From NCBI GenBank assembly GCA_017303755.1, contig JAFLBS010000003.1, positions 186,001 to 250,000 on the forward strand: 64,000 nt of DNA, given 5' to 3'. Shown in pieces: positions 8,114-16,952 of the stretch. The notes under the pieces were generated by a model that made no database searches, was not told the origin of the DNA, and saw nothing but the letters and a program-made list of their open reading frames with translations. Made by a program: the position numbers and the translations under genes. The stretch comes from Flavobacteriales bacterium (GTDB lineage: Bacteria; Bacteroidota; Bacteroidia; Flavobacteriales; Flavobacteriaceae). The number at the start of each line of letters is the position of its first letter. The first letter of the stretch is position 1.

Positions 8114-8121
8114 TTACTTTG
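8114..8121 (+). promoter_or_regulatory. Possible promoter box before lptB
   Basis: TTACTTTG, part of a 15-base word TTTGTTACTTTGCAA (8110-8124) that is repeated exactly at 41715-41729 before the CpsB-like phosphatase gene. It resembles the -7 element TAnnTTTG with one mismatch. No good -33 box is seen. Confidence 0.35.
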
Positions 8122-8132
8122 CAATAAATAAA

Positions 8133-8169
8133 ACTCAGTAACTGAGCAACTCAGTCACTCAGCAACTCA
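8133..8169 (+). repeat. Short tandem CTCAG/AACT array in the lptB leader
   Basis: The leader consists of near-repeats of ACTCAGTAACT / GAGCAACTCAG / TCACTCAGCAACTCA. CTCAG occurs four times on one strand or the other within 37 bases. It ends seven bases before the ATG, so it lies in the lptB 5' leader. Confidence 0.5.
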
Positions 8170-8175
8170 AGAAAA

Positions 8176-8916
8176 ATGAAATTAAGAGCCGAAAATTTAG
8201 TAAAAACCTACAAAGGAAGAAGTGTAGTAAAAGGAATTTCCGTTGAAGTAAATCAGGGAGAAATTGTGGGATTATTAGGTCCGAATGGTGCTGGAAAAAC
8301 CACTTCTTTTTACATGATTGTAGGATTGGTAAAACCCAATGCTGGAAATATTTATTTGGATGACATGAACATCACCGAATTCCCGATGTACAAGCGCGCT
8401 CAAAACGGAATCGGGTATTTGGCACAAGAAGCATCTGTTTTTAGAAAACTAAGTATTGAAGACAATATTTTAAGTGTTTTGCAACTCACCAACCTAACCA
8501 AAGAGCAACAAGAAGCTAAAATGGAAAGTTTGATTGACGAGTTCAGTTTGCAACACATCAGAACCAATCGTGGCGACTTACTTTCGGGTGGAGAACGTAG
8601 AAGAACTGAAATTGCACGTGCTTTGGCAACGGATCCTAAATTTATTTTATTGGACGAACCGTTTGCGGGTGTTGACCCAGTTGCGGTAGAAGATATCCAA
8701 CGAATTGTAGCCCAATTAAAAAACAAAAACATCGGAATTTTGATTACTGATCACAACGTTCAAGAGACTTTAGCCATTACTGATAAAACCTACTTAATGT
8801 TTGAAGGCGGAATCCTAAAAGCGGGAATTCCGGAAGAATTAGCCAACGACGAAATGGTTCGTAAGGTGTATTTAGGTCAGAATTTCGAGTTACGTAAAAA
8901 GAAATTAGAATTTTAA
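8176..8916 (+). CDS. lptB: LPS export ABC transporter ATP-binding protein LptB
   Basis: LptB powers extraction of LPS from the inner membrane together with LptF and LptG. Walker A GPNGAGKT is at residues 35-42, the signature LSGGE at 136-140, Walker B FILLDEP at 156-162 and the switch TDH at 191-193. The ERRRTEIARAL run after the signature and the C-terminal end (GQNFELRKKKLEF) are typical of LptB. At 246 residues the length is normal. The next gene starts within its stop codon (TAATG), so the two are coupled. lptC, lptF and lptG are not in the window. Confidence 0.95.
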   Translation: MKLRAENLVKTYKGRSVVKGISVEVNQGEIVGLLGPNGAGKTTSFYMIVGLVKPNAGNIYLDDMNITEFPMYKRAQNGIGYLAQEASVFRKLSIEDNILSVLQLTNLTKEQQEAKMESLIDEFSLQHIRTNRGDLLSGGERRRTEIARALATDPKFILLDEPFAGVDPVAVEDIQRIVAQLKNKNIGILITDHNVQETLAITDKTYLMFEGGILKAGIPEELANDEMVRKVYLGQNFELRKKKLEF

Positions 8917-9143
8917 TGGAACCATCAAACGAACAAATCAAACAATGGCATAACGATCCTAAGAACTGGAAGTGGCACGTGTTTTATTACAATAAAGAAG
9001 ACTCTCGCCTATTGGTTGACAAACGCAATCCCAACCTTGGTTCTACTCTAAATTTTGCAAATCCAAAAGCCTATTTGTTTTTTGTAGGTATGATTTGCTT
9101 CTTCGGATTAGTAGTTTTTACGATAGTTTTAGCAAAAAAATAA
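8916..9143 (+). CDS. DUF5808 family small membrane protein
   Basis: A 75-residue protein. The first 50 residues (WKWHVFYYNKEDSRLLVDKR ... LNFANPKAY) match the DUF5808 pattern of a Trp, an FYYN-x-ED segment, a basic PKR-like turn and a TLNFA-x-P end. A single membrane helix (LFFVGMICFFGLVVFTIVLA) forms the C-terminus. Its start codon overlaps the lptB stop by one base, so it is translated from the same message. The role is unknown; the link with lptB may only be positional. Confidence 0.75.
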   Translation: MEPSNEQIKQWHNDPKNWKWHVFYYNKEDSRLLVDKRNPNLGSTLNFANPKAYLFFVGMICFFGLVVFTIVLAKK

Positions 9144-9144
9144 A

Positions 9145-9981
9145 TCAATTTATCGTCAAATACTGTAGCATTTTGGGTGTTCCGTTGTAGACATTCACAT
9201 CTACTTTGGTTTCAATTCCATCAATCACCGCCTTTTCTGTAAATTGCCAAAACAACCATTCATCGTCGATGGTTTCTTTCCACGGATTGTAATTGGCAAT
9301 CCAAAATGTGTAGTCGTCTTCAAATTCATCCTTTAAAAAATCTTCGTAGTATTTTTCTCCTGAATAAATAATAGGTTTGACGTTGTAGTGTTTCTCAACA
9401 TAATTCAACCAACGCTTTAATCCTACTTTTAAGCTGTCAATCGACTGACTTTCGGGTAGTTTTTCAATATCCAAAACTGGAGGCAAATTGCCTTTTTTCA
9501 ATTTCACTGTTTTAATGAAATTTTTGGCTTGCTCAATCGAATTTTCATTCGGACGATAATAATGATACGCTCCGCAAATTAAGTTGCTTTTGTGGGCTTT
9601 CTTCCAGTTTTCTTTAAATTTTGAATCGACTCTATCACTTCCTGCTGTAGCTCGAATAAAAACATAATGCAGTTTGTGTTGTTCCAACGAATCGATTTCA
9701 GTCCAATTAATACTACCTTGGTATTCTGAAACATCAAACCCTATCACATTATCTTCGTGCCGTTTCAACACTTGAAAAATACGTGCAGCATCGAGCTTTT
9801 CTTGCTTTAAGACTTTATCGCTTTTGAAACTAAAATAATAGAGAATGGCATTTCGATAATGATATACGGCAAAAAGTAATGCAAATAAAATCAGTGAAAT
9901 AATAACAAATTTTGTCCAAAAGGTAGACTTTGAATTAGAGGATTTTCGTGTAGGTTTTCTTCGTATTGTAGTTTTTGCCAT
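9145..9981 (-). CDS. Membrane-anchored GH25 lysozyme-like glycosidase
   Basis: A basic N-terminus (TIRRKPTRKSSNSK) precedes one membrane helix at about residues 23-41, and then a GH25 domain. The domain has GFDVSEYQGSINW (81-93), the acidic pair in PVLDIEKLPE (DIE at 171-173), GAYHYYRPN and the C-terminal FWIANYNPW and WLFWQFTEKAVIDG. GH25 enzymes cut the beta-1,4 bond between MurNAc and GlcNAc in peptidoglycan. The anchor suggests it acts in the periplasm at the inner membrane. It converges with the DUF5808 gene, one base apart. Confidence 0.9.
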   Translation of the reverse strand: MAKTTIRRKPTRKSSNSKSTFWTKFVIISLILFALLFAVYHYRNAILYYFSFKSDKVLKQEKLDAARIFQVLKRHEDNVIGFDVSEYQGSINWTEIDSLEQHKLHYVFIRATAGSDRVDSKFKENWKKAHKSNLICGAYHYYRPNENSIEQAKNFIKTVKLKKGNLPPVLDIEKLPESQSIDSLKVGLKRWLNYVEKHYNVKPIIYSGEKYYEDFLKDEFEDDYTFWIANYNPWKETIDDEWLFWQFTEKAVIDGIETKVDVNVYNGTPKMLQYLTIN

Positions 9982-10051
9982 GAGCGATTAAAATGTGTTT
10001 TGAAGTATACAAAATCGTCAAAAAAGAAATTCCTATTTATCTATGAAATGT

Positions 10052-10076
10052 GATTTCTCCTTCGTCGAAATGACAA
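10052..10076. repeat. Short hairpin-like intergenic sequence, possible dispersed repeat
   Basis: GATTTCTCCTTCGTCGAAAT followed by GAC, with ATTTC (10053-10057) able to pair with GAAAT (10067-10071). The phrase TTTCTCCTTCGTCGAAATGA resembles short intergenic repeats I have seen in flavobacterial genomes. Only one copy is in this window. Confidence 0.3.
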
Positions 10077-10085
10077 AAACAATAA

Positions 10086-10823
10086 CTACTTTTTCACTAA
10101 AATAGTATTGACAACTGACAACAAAACATACATCAAAATAATCAGTGGAACTGCGGTAACTTGAAAGAGAACAAGCAACACAACAGAAGCCACTAAAAAT
10201 CCGATTTGCAATTTGTATTTCTGAAAGCTAAAATCTTTAATTTTTAGAGAAAAAAGCGGAATTTCGGCATTCATTACATAAGCACTTAAAAAAGTAATCG
10301 CTATCAAAAACCAAGGATTGTGAACAAAATTGAACATTTCTCCAGTTAAAAAAGGTAAACTACCTATAAACAAAGCATTGGCTGGAGTTGGCAAACCAAT
10401 GAACGAATCGGATTGACGCGTATCAATATTAAAATTGGCCAGACGATAACACGCACCTAATGTGATAATAAAACCTAAGTAAGGTAACAACGCCATTGGA
10501 TTATCATTGTACATCGGAAAACAACTCGTTATTTCACTATTCTCATTAACCATTTCTGTTGATGGAAGCATTTTATACATCACAAAACCCGGAACTACTC
10601 CGCTTGTAACCATATCAGCAAGCGAATCCAACTGAACGCCTAATGGTCCAGCAACACCAAATTTTCGGGCTAAAAAACCATCAAAAAAATCGAAAAATAT
10701 TCCCAAACACACGAAGAAAAAGGCATAATCGAATAATCGCTGCGCAACAAAAACAACAGCAATGCATCCGCAGAAAAGATTCAGTAAGGTTAAACTATTA
10801 GGAATGTGTTTTTTAATGTTCAT
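10086..10823 (-). CDS. pssA: CDP-diacylglycerol-serine O-phosphatidyltransferase
   Basis: It makes phosphatidylserine, the precursor of phosphatidylethanolamine, in the inner membrane. The CDP-alcohol phosphotransferase motif DG-x2-AR-x8-G-x3-D-x3-D is complete: D48, G49, A52, R53, G62, D66 and D70. About six to eight membrane helices are predictable. The N-terminus HIPNSLTLLNLFCGC is characteristic of PssA rather than PgsA, which fixes the substrate with good confidence. It is a single gene on the minus strand; no decarboxylase gene lies beside it. Confidence 0.93.
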   Translation of the reverse strand: MNIKKHIPNSLTLLNLFCGCIAVVFVAQRLFDYAFFFVCLGIFFDFFDGFLARKFGVAGPLGVQLDSLADMVTSGVVPGFVMYKMLPSTEMVNENSEITSCFPMYNDNPMALLPYLGFIITLGACYRLANFNIDTRQSDSFIGLPTPANALFIGSLPFLTGEMFNFVHNPWFLIAITFLSAYVMNAEIPLFSLKIKDFSFQKYKLQIGFLVASVVLLVLFQVTAVPLIILMYVLLSVVNTILVKK

Positions 10824-10958
10824 ATGCTTGATTTTTCAGAAAACAAATTTAGTACAATAACTGAAAGAGAAGTGCGTTTTCTTAGAGATTTTTATTGAAG
10901 CGTTCTACAACTGTTTTAAATATGTTAATTGAACCTCTAACCGAATAAAAATTTATAT

Positions 10959-10988
10959 TTTTGAAAAAAAATAGCAGACTTAAGTTTG
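10959..10988 (+). promoter_or_regulatory. Promoter of the PorV/PorQ-like gene
   Basis: TTTTG (10959-10963), 17 bases, then TAAGTTTG (10981-10988). This fits the Bacteroidota consensus, although the leader to the TTG start at 11002 would be very short. TATTTTTG at 10956-10963 could itself be a -7 box with a longer leader. Confidence 0.5.
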
Positions 10989-11001
10989 TAAACTAATTGC
11001 T

Positions 11002-12066
11002 TTGAAAAAAATACTTTTTTTGTTTATCGCTTTTACCTCGATTTCCTTTGGTCAAGCCATTAGAAAATACTCTAATGAGTTCATGAACATTGGTGTTGAT
11101 GCTGCTGCATTGGGAATGTCGAACGCAGTGGTTTCGAGCACTACTGACGTGAATTCGGGCTATTGGAATCCAGCAGGTTTGATTCATTTAGAAGATGGTG
11201 AAGCGGCTTTAATGCATGCCAGTTATTTTGCCAACATTGCTCAATACGATTACGCTGCTTATGCCAAACCAATTGACGATCGAAGCGCATGGGGAATATC
11301 ATTAATTCGTTTTGGTGTGGATGATATTTTGAATACTACTCAATTGATTGATGGTGACGGAAATATTGATTACAATCGTATTAGTTTATTTTCTACTGCT
11401 GATTACGGATTGACCTTATCGTACGCAAGAAAACTTCAAGTTCCCGGATTTCAATACGGCGTAAACGCAAAAGTAATTCGACGCGTGATTGGTGATTTTG
11501 CTAGTTCTTGGGGATTTGGTTTGGATTTTGGATTGCAATTTGAACGAGACGATTGGCGTTACGGATTGATGCTACGCGATATTACTACTACTTATAATAT
11601 TTGGGCCATCAACGAAGAAGAATACGAAAAAATCAAAAATGCGATTCCAGGACAAAACAACGAATTGCCTGAAAGTACTGAAATTACGGCTCCAAAAGCA
11701 CAACTCGGAATGTCAAAAAAATACGAGTTTCATTACGATTATACTTTGTTGGCTGCTGCCAATTTAAACATGCAATTTGCACGAACCAACGATGTGATTT
11801 CAACTGATTTTGTTAGTATTAGTCCGTCACTCGGATTTGAATTTGGCTACACTGACTTAGTGTTTTTACGTGCTGGAGTGGGAAATTTTCAGAACATTAC
11901 GCAAATTGACAATTCAACTAAATTAGGGTTTCAACCCAACATTGGTTTAGGATTTAAGTACAAAGGAATTCAAGTAGATTATGCATTGACCGATTTAGGC
12001 GATCAAAGTGCAGCTTTGTATTCTAACATCTTCTCAGTTAAAGTTGATTTAGGTATTTTCAGATAA
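11002..12066 (+). CDS. PorV/PorQ family outer-membrane beta-barrel protein
   Basis: A signal peptide (MKKILFLFIAFTSISFG, TTG start) leads into a FadL-like barrel. FMNIGVDAAALGMSNAVV followed by SGYWNPAGL is the hallmark N-terminus of the PorV/PorQ group; alternating strands continue to the final Phe-Arg. PorV and PorQ act in T9SS as outer-membrane shuttle or attachment factors. At 354 residues it is shorter than PorV itself, and no other T9SS gene is adjacent, so I do not assign a specific name. It is followed after five bases by the DUF4105 gene. Confidence 0.85.
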   Translation: MKKILFLFIAFTSISFGQAIRKYSNEFMNIGVDAAALGMSNAVVSSTTDVNSGYWNPAGLIHLEDGEAALMHASYFANIAQYDYAAYAKPIDDRSAWGISLIRFGVDDILNTTQLIDGDGNIDYNRISLFSTADYGLTLSYARKLQVPGFQYGVNAKVIRRVIGDFASSWGFGLDFGLQFERDDWRYGLMLRDITTTYNIWAINEEEYEKIKNAIPGQNNELPESTEITAPKAQLGMSKKYEFHYDYTLLAAANLNMQFARTNDVISTDFVSISPSLGFEFGYTDLVFLRAGVGNFQNITQIDNSTKLGFQPNIGLGFKYKGIQVDYALTDLGDQSAALYSNIFSVKVDLGIFR

Positions 12067-12071
12067 TCATT

Positions 12072-13169
12072 ATGCTCAAAAAAACTTACTTTCTCTTTAT
12101 TTTATTCTTCATTTCGAATCTGTTTTCGCAAAATCCATCGCTTTCTAATACTGCCACAGTAAGTGTTTTTACTTGCGGAAGAGGCGAACAATTGTACTCT
12201 ACCTTTGGTCATACCGCCATTCGAATTAAAGATGTAAAAAATCAATTGGATGTAGTATACAATTATGGGGCATTCGATTTTAATACCGAAAATTTTTACT
12301 TAAAATTTGTCAAAGGCGATTTACAGTATTTCATCAACGCTACGACTTACGACCAATTTATTTACGAATACCAATACGAAGGTCGAGAGGTAATCGAACA
12401 AACTTTAGCTCTTTCACAGCCTAAAAAACAAGAACTTTTTGAACGATTGAACGCTTCATTACAGTCAGTTGAACGTTATTATACCTACAAATTCATCGAT
12501 CGAAATTGTACAACTATGGTTGCTGATAAGGTAAATCAAAGCATTGGTCAACCTATCATCAAAAAAGTAGATGACACTTCAATCACCTATAGAGAAGTAT
12601 TGTATCCGTATTTTGGAAATTACTTTTGGTACAACTTGGGAATCAACATCATTTTTGGTGCTAAAACCGATCATAAAGCCGAACAATTATTTTTACCTAT
12701 CGAATTACTAAATAGCTTAGACAAGGCTTCAGTAGATGGAAAACCATTGGTTTCTAAAAAGGAAACTTTGGTTCAATCAGTAAAAAAAACACATGATTTT
12801 TCATTTATAAACAGCATTTATTTTGTAGCCTTAATTTTACTTATACTCTTGGCAACCAGAAAGCTATTCGTTTACAAAAGCTATTTGTTTGTAACTGGAC
12901 TTTTGGGATTGTTCTTGTGTTTAGTAGGATTGTATTCGTTACATGAAGAAGTATTGTGGAATTACAACGCGTTATTATTTAATCCGTTGTTTTTAATACT
13001 GCCTTTTTTGAAAATCAATGCTCGTAAAAAACTACTTTGGGTTTGCTTAGGAATGTTGGCAATTTACCTCATTGTTATAGTAACAAAACCGTATTTAGTA
13101 TTGATGATTCCGTTCATCATTGCTCATTTATTAATGATGTTTAAATTAATGAGCGAGAAGAATCAATAA
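12072..13169 (+). CDS. DUF4105 (Lnb N-terminal domain-like) membrane protein
   Basis: A signal peptide (to FSQ at residue 20) precedes a periplasmic domain with conserved GEQLYSTFGHTAIRI (His47) and YKFIDRNCTTMV (Cys146). This is the DUF4105 pattern. Related domains include the lipoprotein N-acyltransferase Lnb, where a Cys/His pair is catalytic; I infer a similar thiol chemistry here. Four or so membrane helices make up the C-terminal 120 residues, starting near FINSIYFVALILLILLA. It follows the PorV-like gene closely and ends five bases before the convergent sugar transferase gene. The precise role is uncertain. Confidence 0.75.
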   Translation: MLKKTYFLFILFFISNLFSQNPSLSNTATVSVFTCGRGEQLYSTFGHTAIRIKDVKNQLDVVYNYGAFDFNTENFYLKFVKGDLQYFINATTYDQFIYEYQYEGREVIEQTLALSQPKKQELFERLNASLQSVERYYTYKFIDRNCTTMVADKVNQSIGQPIIKKVDDTSITYREVLYPYFGNYFWYNLGINIIFGAKTDHKAEQLFLPIELLNSLDKASVDGKPLVSKKETLVQSVKKTHDFSFINSIYFVALILLILLATRKLFVYKSYLFVTGLLGLFLCLVGLYSLHEEVLWNYNALLFNPLFLILPFLKINARKKLLWVCLGMLAIYLIVIVTKPYLVLMIPFIIAHLLMMFKLMSEKNQ

Positions 13170-13174
13170 AAGGA

Positions 13175-14569
13175 TTATTGTCCGCGATAAAACAGAACCG
13201 TACTGAAGGTTTTGACAAAAATATTGATGTCTAAGAAAATACTTCGATGTTTGATGTAGTACAAATCGTATTGCAATTTTACTAAACTATCGGCAATCGA
13301 ATCTCCATACGAATAATTCACTTGAGCCCAACCTGTTAATCCTGGTTTAATAATGTGTCTGGTTTCATAAAACGGCATTACTTCTGCTATTTCCTGAACA
13401 AAAACTGGGCGTTCGGGTCGTGGACCAATAATCGACATATCTCCTTTTAATATATTGATGAACTGAGGAAATTCGTCCAAACGTGTTTTTCGCATAAACT
13501 TACCAAACGGTGTGATTCTAGAATCATTTATAGTAGTAAAAACAGCGCCATTAGCTTCGGCGTTTTTTACCATGGTTCGGTATTTCAAGATATTGAATAC
13601 TTTACCATTCTTTCCGATTCGTTCTTGTGTATAAAATAATTTTCCTCTGTTTCCAATTATATTTCCAATGATAATCAGTGGCAAAAACACCAATCCAAAC
13701 GACAATCCTATTAATGAAAAGCTAATATCTATAAGTCTTGAAACTAACAAATACAATTGATTTTGATTGTTTCTACTGAAAGGAAAATAACGATAGAAAT
13801 CTCTTGAAACATATTGAACTGGAATTCGTTGAGTAATGGTTTCGTATAATTGAGTATATTCTTTAATAATAACGCCATTTTCTAACAAATGAATCAATTG
13901 ATTATACAAATTAGCAGTAATTCCTTCTGTTTTTTGAGAAGCAACCACAATTTCAGAAATGGAATTGGATTTGAAAAACTTTTCTAAATCATCGGGTTTG
14001 ATGCTTTTAATTCCGTTATAATTCACTTTAAAATTCTGTTCTCCATCCGAATTAACAAAACCGATGAATTTATAATGTGGATCGACATTTTCAAGACCAC
14101 TTACCAATTCTTGAAGTTGTTCTTTATCACATACAATAATTGCCTTTTTAATAAATCTATGGGAAGCCAAAAACTTAACATAAAATATCCTCCACACCAT
14201 TAAAGAAATCAGAATTGTAATATAAAAGATAATGATTTGCAAACGATTAGAAGGCAAAAGTGGCGTGTAAATTGGCGTTAACAGATACACCAAAACAGTT
14301 ATACTTGTGGTAAGAATAATACTTTTAATGATCTGAAATTGATTGCTCGCAACCTGAAGATTGTACATTTCAAAAACAGACCCAAATAAATTGAGGTAAA
14401 TAGCTAAAACGATAACCCAATAAAAATTGGTTGTGGAAAATGAGAAATATTTAAAATCGAAAAACGAACCAATTAAATACAACGAAGACAGAACTACAAT
14501 GACGTCAAATATCTTTAACAGTATTTTGCGTTCTGAAATTTCAAAGTGTATTTTTTTTTGACTGTTCAT
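13175..14569 (-). CDS. WcaJ-like undecaprenyl-phosphate sugar phosphotransferase
   Basis: It starts a glycan by moving a sugar 1-phosphate from a nucleotide sugar to undecaprenyl phosphate in the inner membrane. Four membrane helices in the first 130 residues are followed by a CoA-binding-like Rossmann region and a fifth hydrophobic hairpin. The C-terminal catalytic part has ERIGKNGKVFNILKYRTM, RKTRLDEFPQFINILKGDMS and IGPRPERPVF. This is the polytopic class, unlike the short PglC-like gene at 50530. The sugar, commonly glucose in this class, cannot be read from the sequence. It is the last gene of the long minus-strand operon. Confidence 0.93.
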   Translation of the reverse strand: MNSQKKIHFEISERKILLKIFDVIVVLSSLYLIGSFFDFKYFSFSTTNFYWVIVLAIYLNLFGSVFEMYNLQVASNQFQIIKSIILTTSITVLVYLLTPIYTPLLPSNRLQIIIFYITILISLMVWRIFYVKFLASHRFIKKAIIVCDKEQLQELVSGLENVDPHYKFIGFVNSDGEQNFKVNYNGIKSIKPDDLEKFFKSNSISEIVVASQKTEGITANLYNQLIHLLENGVIIKEYTQLYETITQRIPVQYVSRDFYRYFPFSRNNQNQLYLLVSRLIDISFSLIGLSFGLVFLPLIIIGNIIGNRGKLFYTQERIGKNGKVFNILKYRTMVKNAEANGAVFTTINDSRITPFGKFMRKTRLDEFPQFINILKGDMSIIGPRPERPVFVQEIAEVMPFYETRHIIKPGLTGWAQVNYSYGDSIADSLVKLQYDLYYIKHRSIFLDINIFVKTFSTVLFYRGQ

Positions 14570-14571
14570 TT

Positions 14572-14604
14572 AATTGTTAAAATTTGTCATGCAAGTTAAC
14601 AATT
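14572..14604. other. Inverted repeat between two glycan genes
   Basis: AATTGTTAA (14572-14580) and TTAACAATT (14596-14604) form a perfect 9-bp stem with a 15-base loop in the 53-base gap upstream of the WcaJ-like gene. It has no T-run, so it is not a clear terminator. It could be an operator or an mRNA structure affecting expression of the last gene. Confidence 0.35.
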
Positions 14605-14622
14605 TTAGCTTAAATCGAGGTA

Positions 14623-15639
14623 TTAAATTAAAATATCAATCCATTTTTGCTTTACAATACTCCAATCAAAGTCTTCAACCAAAGCTCTTCCGTTGGTTAT
14701 TATTGTCGATCTTAATTTTGAATCGCACATTATTTTTTCTATGGCTTTGCCCATTGCTTGAGCATCACCATCCTTAACTAAAAGAGCATTCTCAGAATCA
14801 TTCAACAAAAAAGGTATTCCGCCTACATTAGTAGAAACAATGGGAATACCCAACGCCATTGCTTCAATCACGCTTATTGGTGTATTATCAAAATGAGTTG
14901 TATTAATAAAAACATTAAACTCTTGTGATCGTTTAATCCATTTTTTCTTTGATAGTTTTCCAGTAAATTCAACACTAACATTAAGCTCTTTAGCATATTT
15001 TTTACAATCATCTATAAGATTTTCTTTATCTGGACCAATCATACAAAGTGCAACATCTGGAAACTTTTCTTTTAAATTAGCGGCTACTTTAATCGCCATT
15101 TTAGGATTGTAAATGGATGAAAATGAGCGTACCCAAAGAATTTTTGGCACAGTGTACTCCTTTTGAACTATTGGATAGTTATCAATCTCAATTGTGTTAG
15201 GAATAAATATAATGTTGTCTGAATATTTAACTTCAAAAGCACTCATTAAATAACCTGATGGAGCAGTTATTTTGTATGCATTTTTGAAAATCATATCACA
15301 AAAAAACGGACTTTTCGCCAATCGATTCGGCAAATCGCCACCATGTAATTTTGCAATGTATTTCAGTTTCAAAACTCTACACAACTGACTAATTATAAAT
15401 GCAAACCAGAAATTTTGAGTGCTGTAAGTATCAATTAACACATAATCTACTTGTTTGGAGCGCTTGAAGGTTTTGTAAACCATATGAATCATCCTCAAGA
15501 TTTTATTCTTTTTGGATGATGCGTAATAGACTTTATAACCTTCTGCTTCCAAAAAAGCTCCGAGAGTTTCGATAGAAGTAGCCGTATTTCCGTGTTTGGA
15601 AAGTTTATTTCCTATGTACAGTAGGTTCTTCCTCATCAA
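14623..15639 (-). CDS. Glycosyltransferase family 4
   Basis: A GT-B fold enzyme of 338 residues. The N-terminal domain starts NLLYIGNKLSKHGNTATSIE, a donor-side loop typical of GT4. The C-terminal nucleotide-binding domain has ILWVRSFSSIYNPKMAIKVA and NTPISVIEAMALGIPIVSTN, with the conserved acidic residue near 259. A Met-Met start leaves 15639 or 15636 possible. The first 35 bases overlap the end of the polymerase/ligase gene. Sugar and acceptor are unknown. Confidence 0.87.
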   Translation of the reverse strand: MMRKNLLYIGNKLSKHGNTATSIETLGAFLEAEGYKVYYASSKKNKILRMIHMVYKTFKRSKQVDYVLIDTYSTQNFWFAFIISQLCRVLKLKYIAKLHGGDLPNRLAKSPFFCDMIFKNAYKITAPSGYLMSAFEVKYSDNIIFIPNTIEIDNYPIVQKEYTVPKILWVRSFSSIYNPKMAIKVAANLKEKFPDVALCMIGPDKENLIDDCKKYAKELNVSVEFTGKLSKKKWIKRSQEFNVFINTTHFDNTPISVIEAMALGIPIVSTNVGGIPFLLNDSENALLVKDGDAQAMGKAIEKIMCDSKLRSTIITNGRALVEDFDWSIVKQKWIDILI

Positions 15640-16951
15640 ATTTAACTTTTAAAATTGATAATGCGTAGACGAATGATGGCGCTGCGGTTCGCATTGCTGC
15701 ATGATTGATTGTGAGTAGCCAAAATACTAGAAAGCAAAATAAAAATATATTGTCTTTATTTCCCATGTAGTAAAATATTGGTGTAAAAAACAATATCATT
15801 AGTGCAATCACTCCAAGCATACCGTGTTCTGCTAATAATCGAGTGATTTCATTGTGCGAAGCATATAAGAAACCGTACTTCGCTGTTCTGTAATCGGTAC
15901 CTTTTCCAACTCCGATTCCAAAGAAAGGGCTATCTAAAAACCAATTCACTTCCTCTTCAACTAACTGATTTCTACCTGTAGACAAATCTTTTTTCTCTAC
16001 ACCCATTGCGTTTTTATTGGCGTAACGTTTATCAATTAACCCTTCAGTTTTCAATGAAGTAAACATCCATATAGCAGAAACTAGAATCACAAAAATGATC
16101 ACAAAATAATTTAATTTGATCCTACTTTTTTTCTTTGATTTAAAATAGATAAAAAATAAAAAGATAAGAATCATCAAAAAACCAGTTATCATTCCACCAC
16201 GTGAAAAAGTCAACAAACCTCGATAACTCACATAAAAAGCAATCAGTACATTGACTATGAAAATTAGTTTAGTTCTTGAATAGAGAATAATTCTTGTAAA
16301 AAAAATGAACATTCCTAAACCCAAAATGGTCGACACCTGATTGGGTCCAAAACCACCTGACAGTTCTGAGTTAGAAGAAGTTCCACTTAAAACTTCTTTT
16401 AGGTCAGGTGCATACAGTTGCGTAAAAACTGCAGTTGAAATCACGGGTAATCCCATTAACAAGAGTAAATTTCCAATTTGACCAACGGTTAATTTCCTAC
16501 CAAAAGTATGCATAGCAGCAATTGCAAGACATAACGAACCTGATAAATTGAATGAAATTTTTTTCCTGAATTCAACACCAAAATCTAGAGTTTCATTGGC
16601 AACAATGATGCCTGGTAACAGAGTAATAATAAAGAACAAATACGGCAATGACATTTTTGAAAAACCAGAATAGACGTATCCAATTAAGAAAAAGAAGACC
16701 AAGCTGTATTTGGCAAATTCATGATTTGGATTCCCATTAGTCATCCTTAAAAACACCTCACTACCAACAATATAAGCACATATATAAAGTACCTCATCAT
16801 TTTTATTACGAGTTTTCAGTAGTACTAAAATTCCAACTATTAGTATTAAATACCCATATACTTTTGAAACAATAGGGAAATTGAAAATAACAACACCTAA
16901 TAATAAGTGAACCAATATTAAAAACAAGTAATTCTTATCTTTATCTTGCAT
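15605..16951 (-). CDS. O-antigen ligase/polymerase family membrane protein
   Basis: A 448-residue protein with 10-12 membrane helices. The Wzy_C-type region has YRGLLTFSRGGMITGFLM followed by a large periplasmic loop with RNQLVEEEVNWFLDSPFFG and SHNEITRLLAEHGMLGV. The SxNE/H..E.G pattern is typical of O-antigen ligases (WaaL) and related polymerases. It either joins the finished O-chain to lipid A-core or polymerises repeat units. Because the operon begins with an ABC exporter, the ligase role is more likely, but the two cannot be separated by sequence alone. Confidence 0.85.
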   Translation of the reverse strand: MQDKDKNYLFLILVHLLLGVVIFNFPIVSKVYGYLILIVGILVLLKTRNKNDEVLYICAYIVGSEVFLRMTNGNPNHEFAKYSLVFFFLIGYVYSGFSKMSLPYLFFIITLLPGIIVANETLDFGVEFRKKISFNLSGSLCLAIAAMHTFGRKLTVGQIGNLLLLMGLPVISTAVFTQLYAPDLKEVLSGTSSNSELSGGFGPNQVSTILGLGMFIFFTRIILYSRTKLIFIVNVLIAFYVSYRGLLTFSRGGMITGFLMILIFLFFIYFKSKKKSRIKLNYFVIIFVILVSAIWMFTSLKTEGLIDKRYANKNAMGVEKKDLSTGRNQLVEEEVNWFLDSPFFGIGVGKGTDYRTAKYGFLYASHNEITRLLAEHGMLGVIALMILFFTPIFYYMGNKDNIFLFCFLVFWLLTINHAAMRTAAPSFVYALSILKVKFDEEEPTVHRK

Positions 16952-16952
16952 T

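Larger units (their letters stand above)
7790..8175. other. 386-base gene-free stretch filled with repeats
   Basis: No frame here looks coding. The stretch contains one copy of a large hairpin-forming intergenic repeat (about 7842-7950), one copy of the 21-bp AATCTGT repeat (8022-8042), a TTACTTTG promoter-like box (8114-8121) and a short tandem CTCAG/AACT array (8133-8169) that ends seven bases before the lptB start codon. Confidence 0.7.

Noticed and set aside
8133-8169. Possible short CRISPR-type array
   Set aside because: Units are about 10 bases and imperfect, with no spacer structure and no cas genes nearby.
14574-14777. A small plus-strand frame of 67 codons
   Set aside because: It mostly overlaps the 3' end of a GT4 gene on the other strand and has no protein-like character. 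Many similar antisense frames in the window were left out for the same reason.
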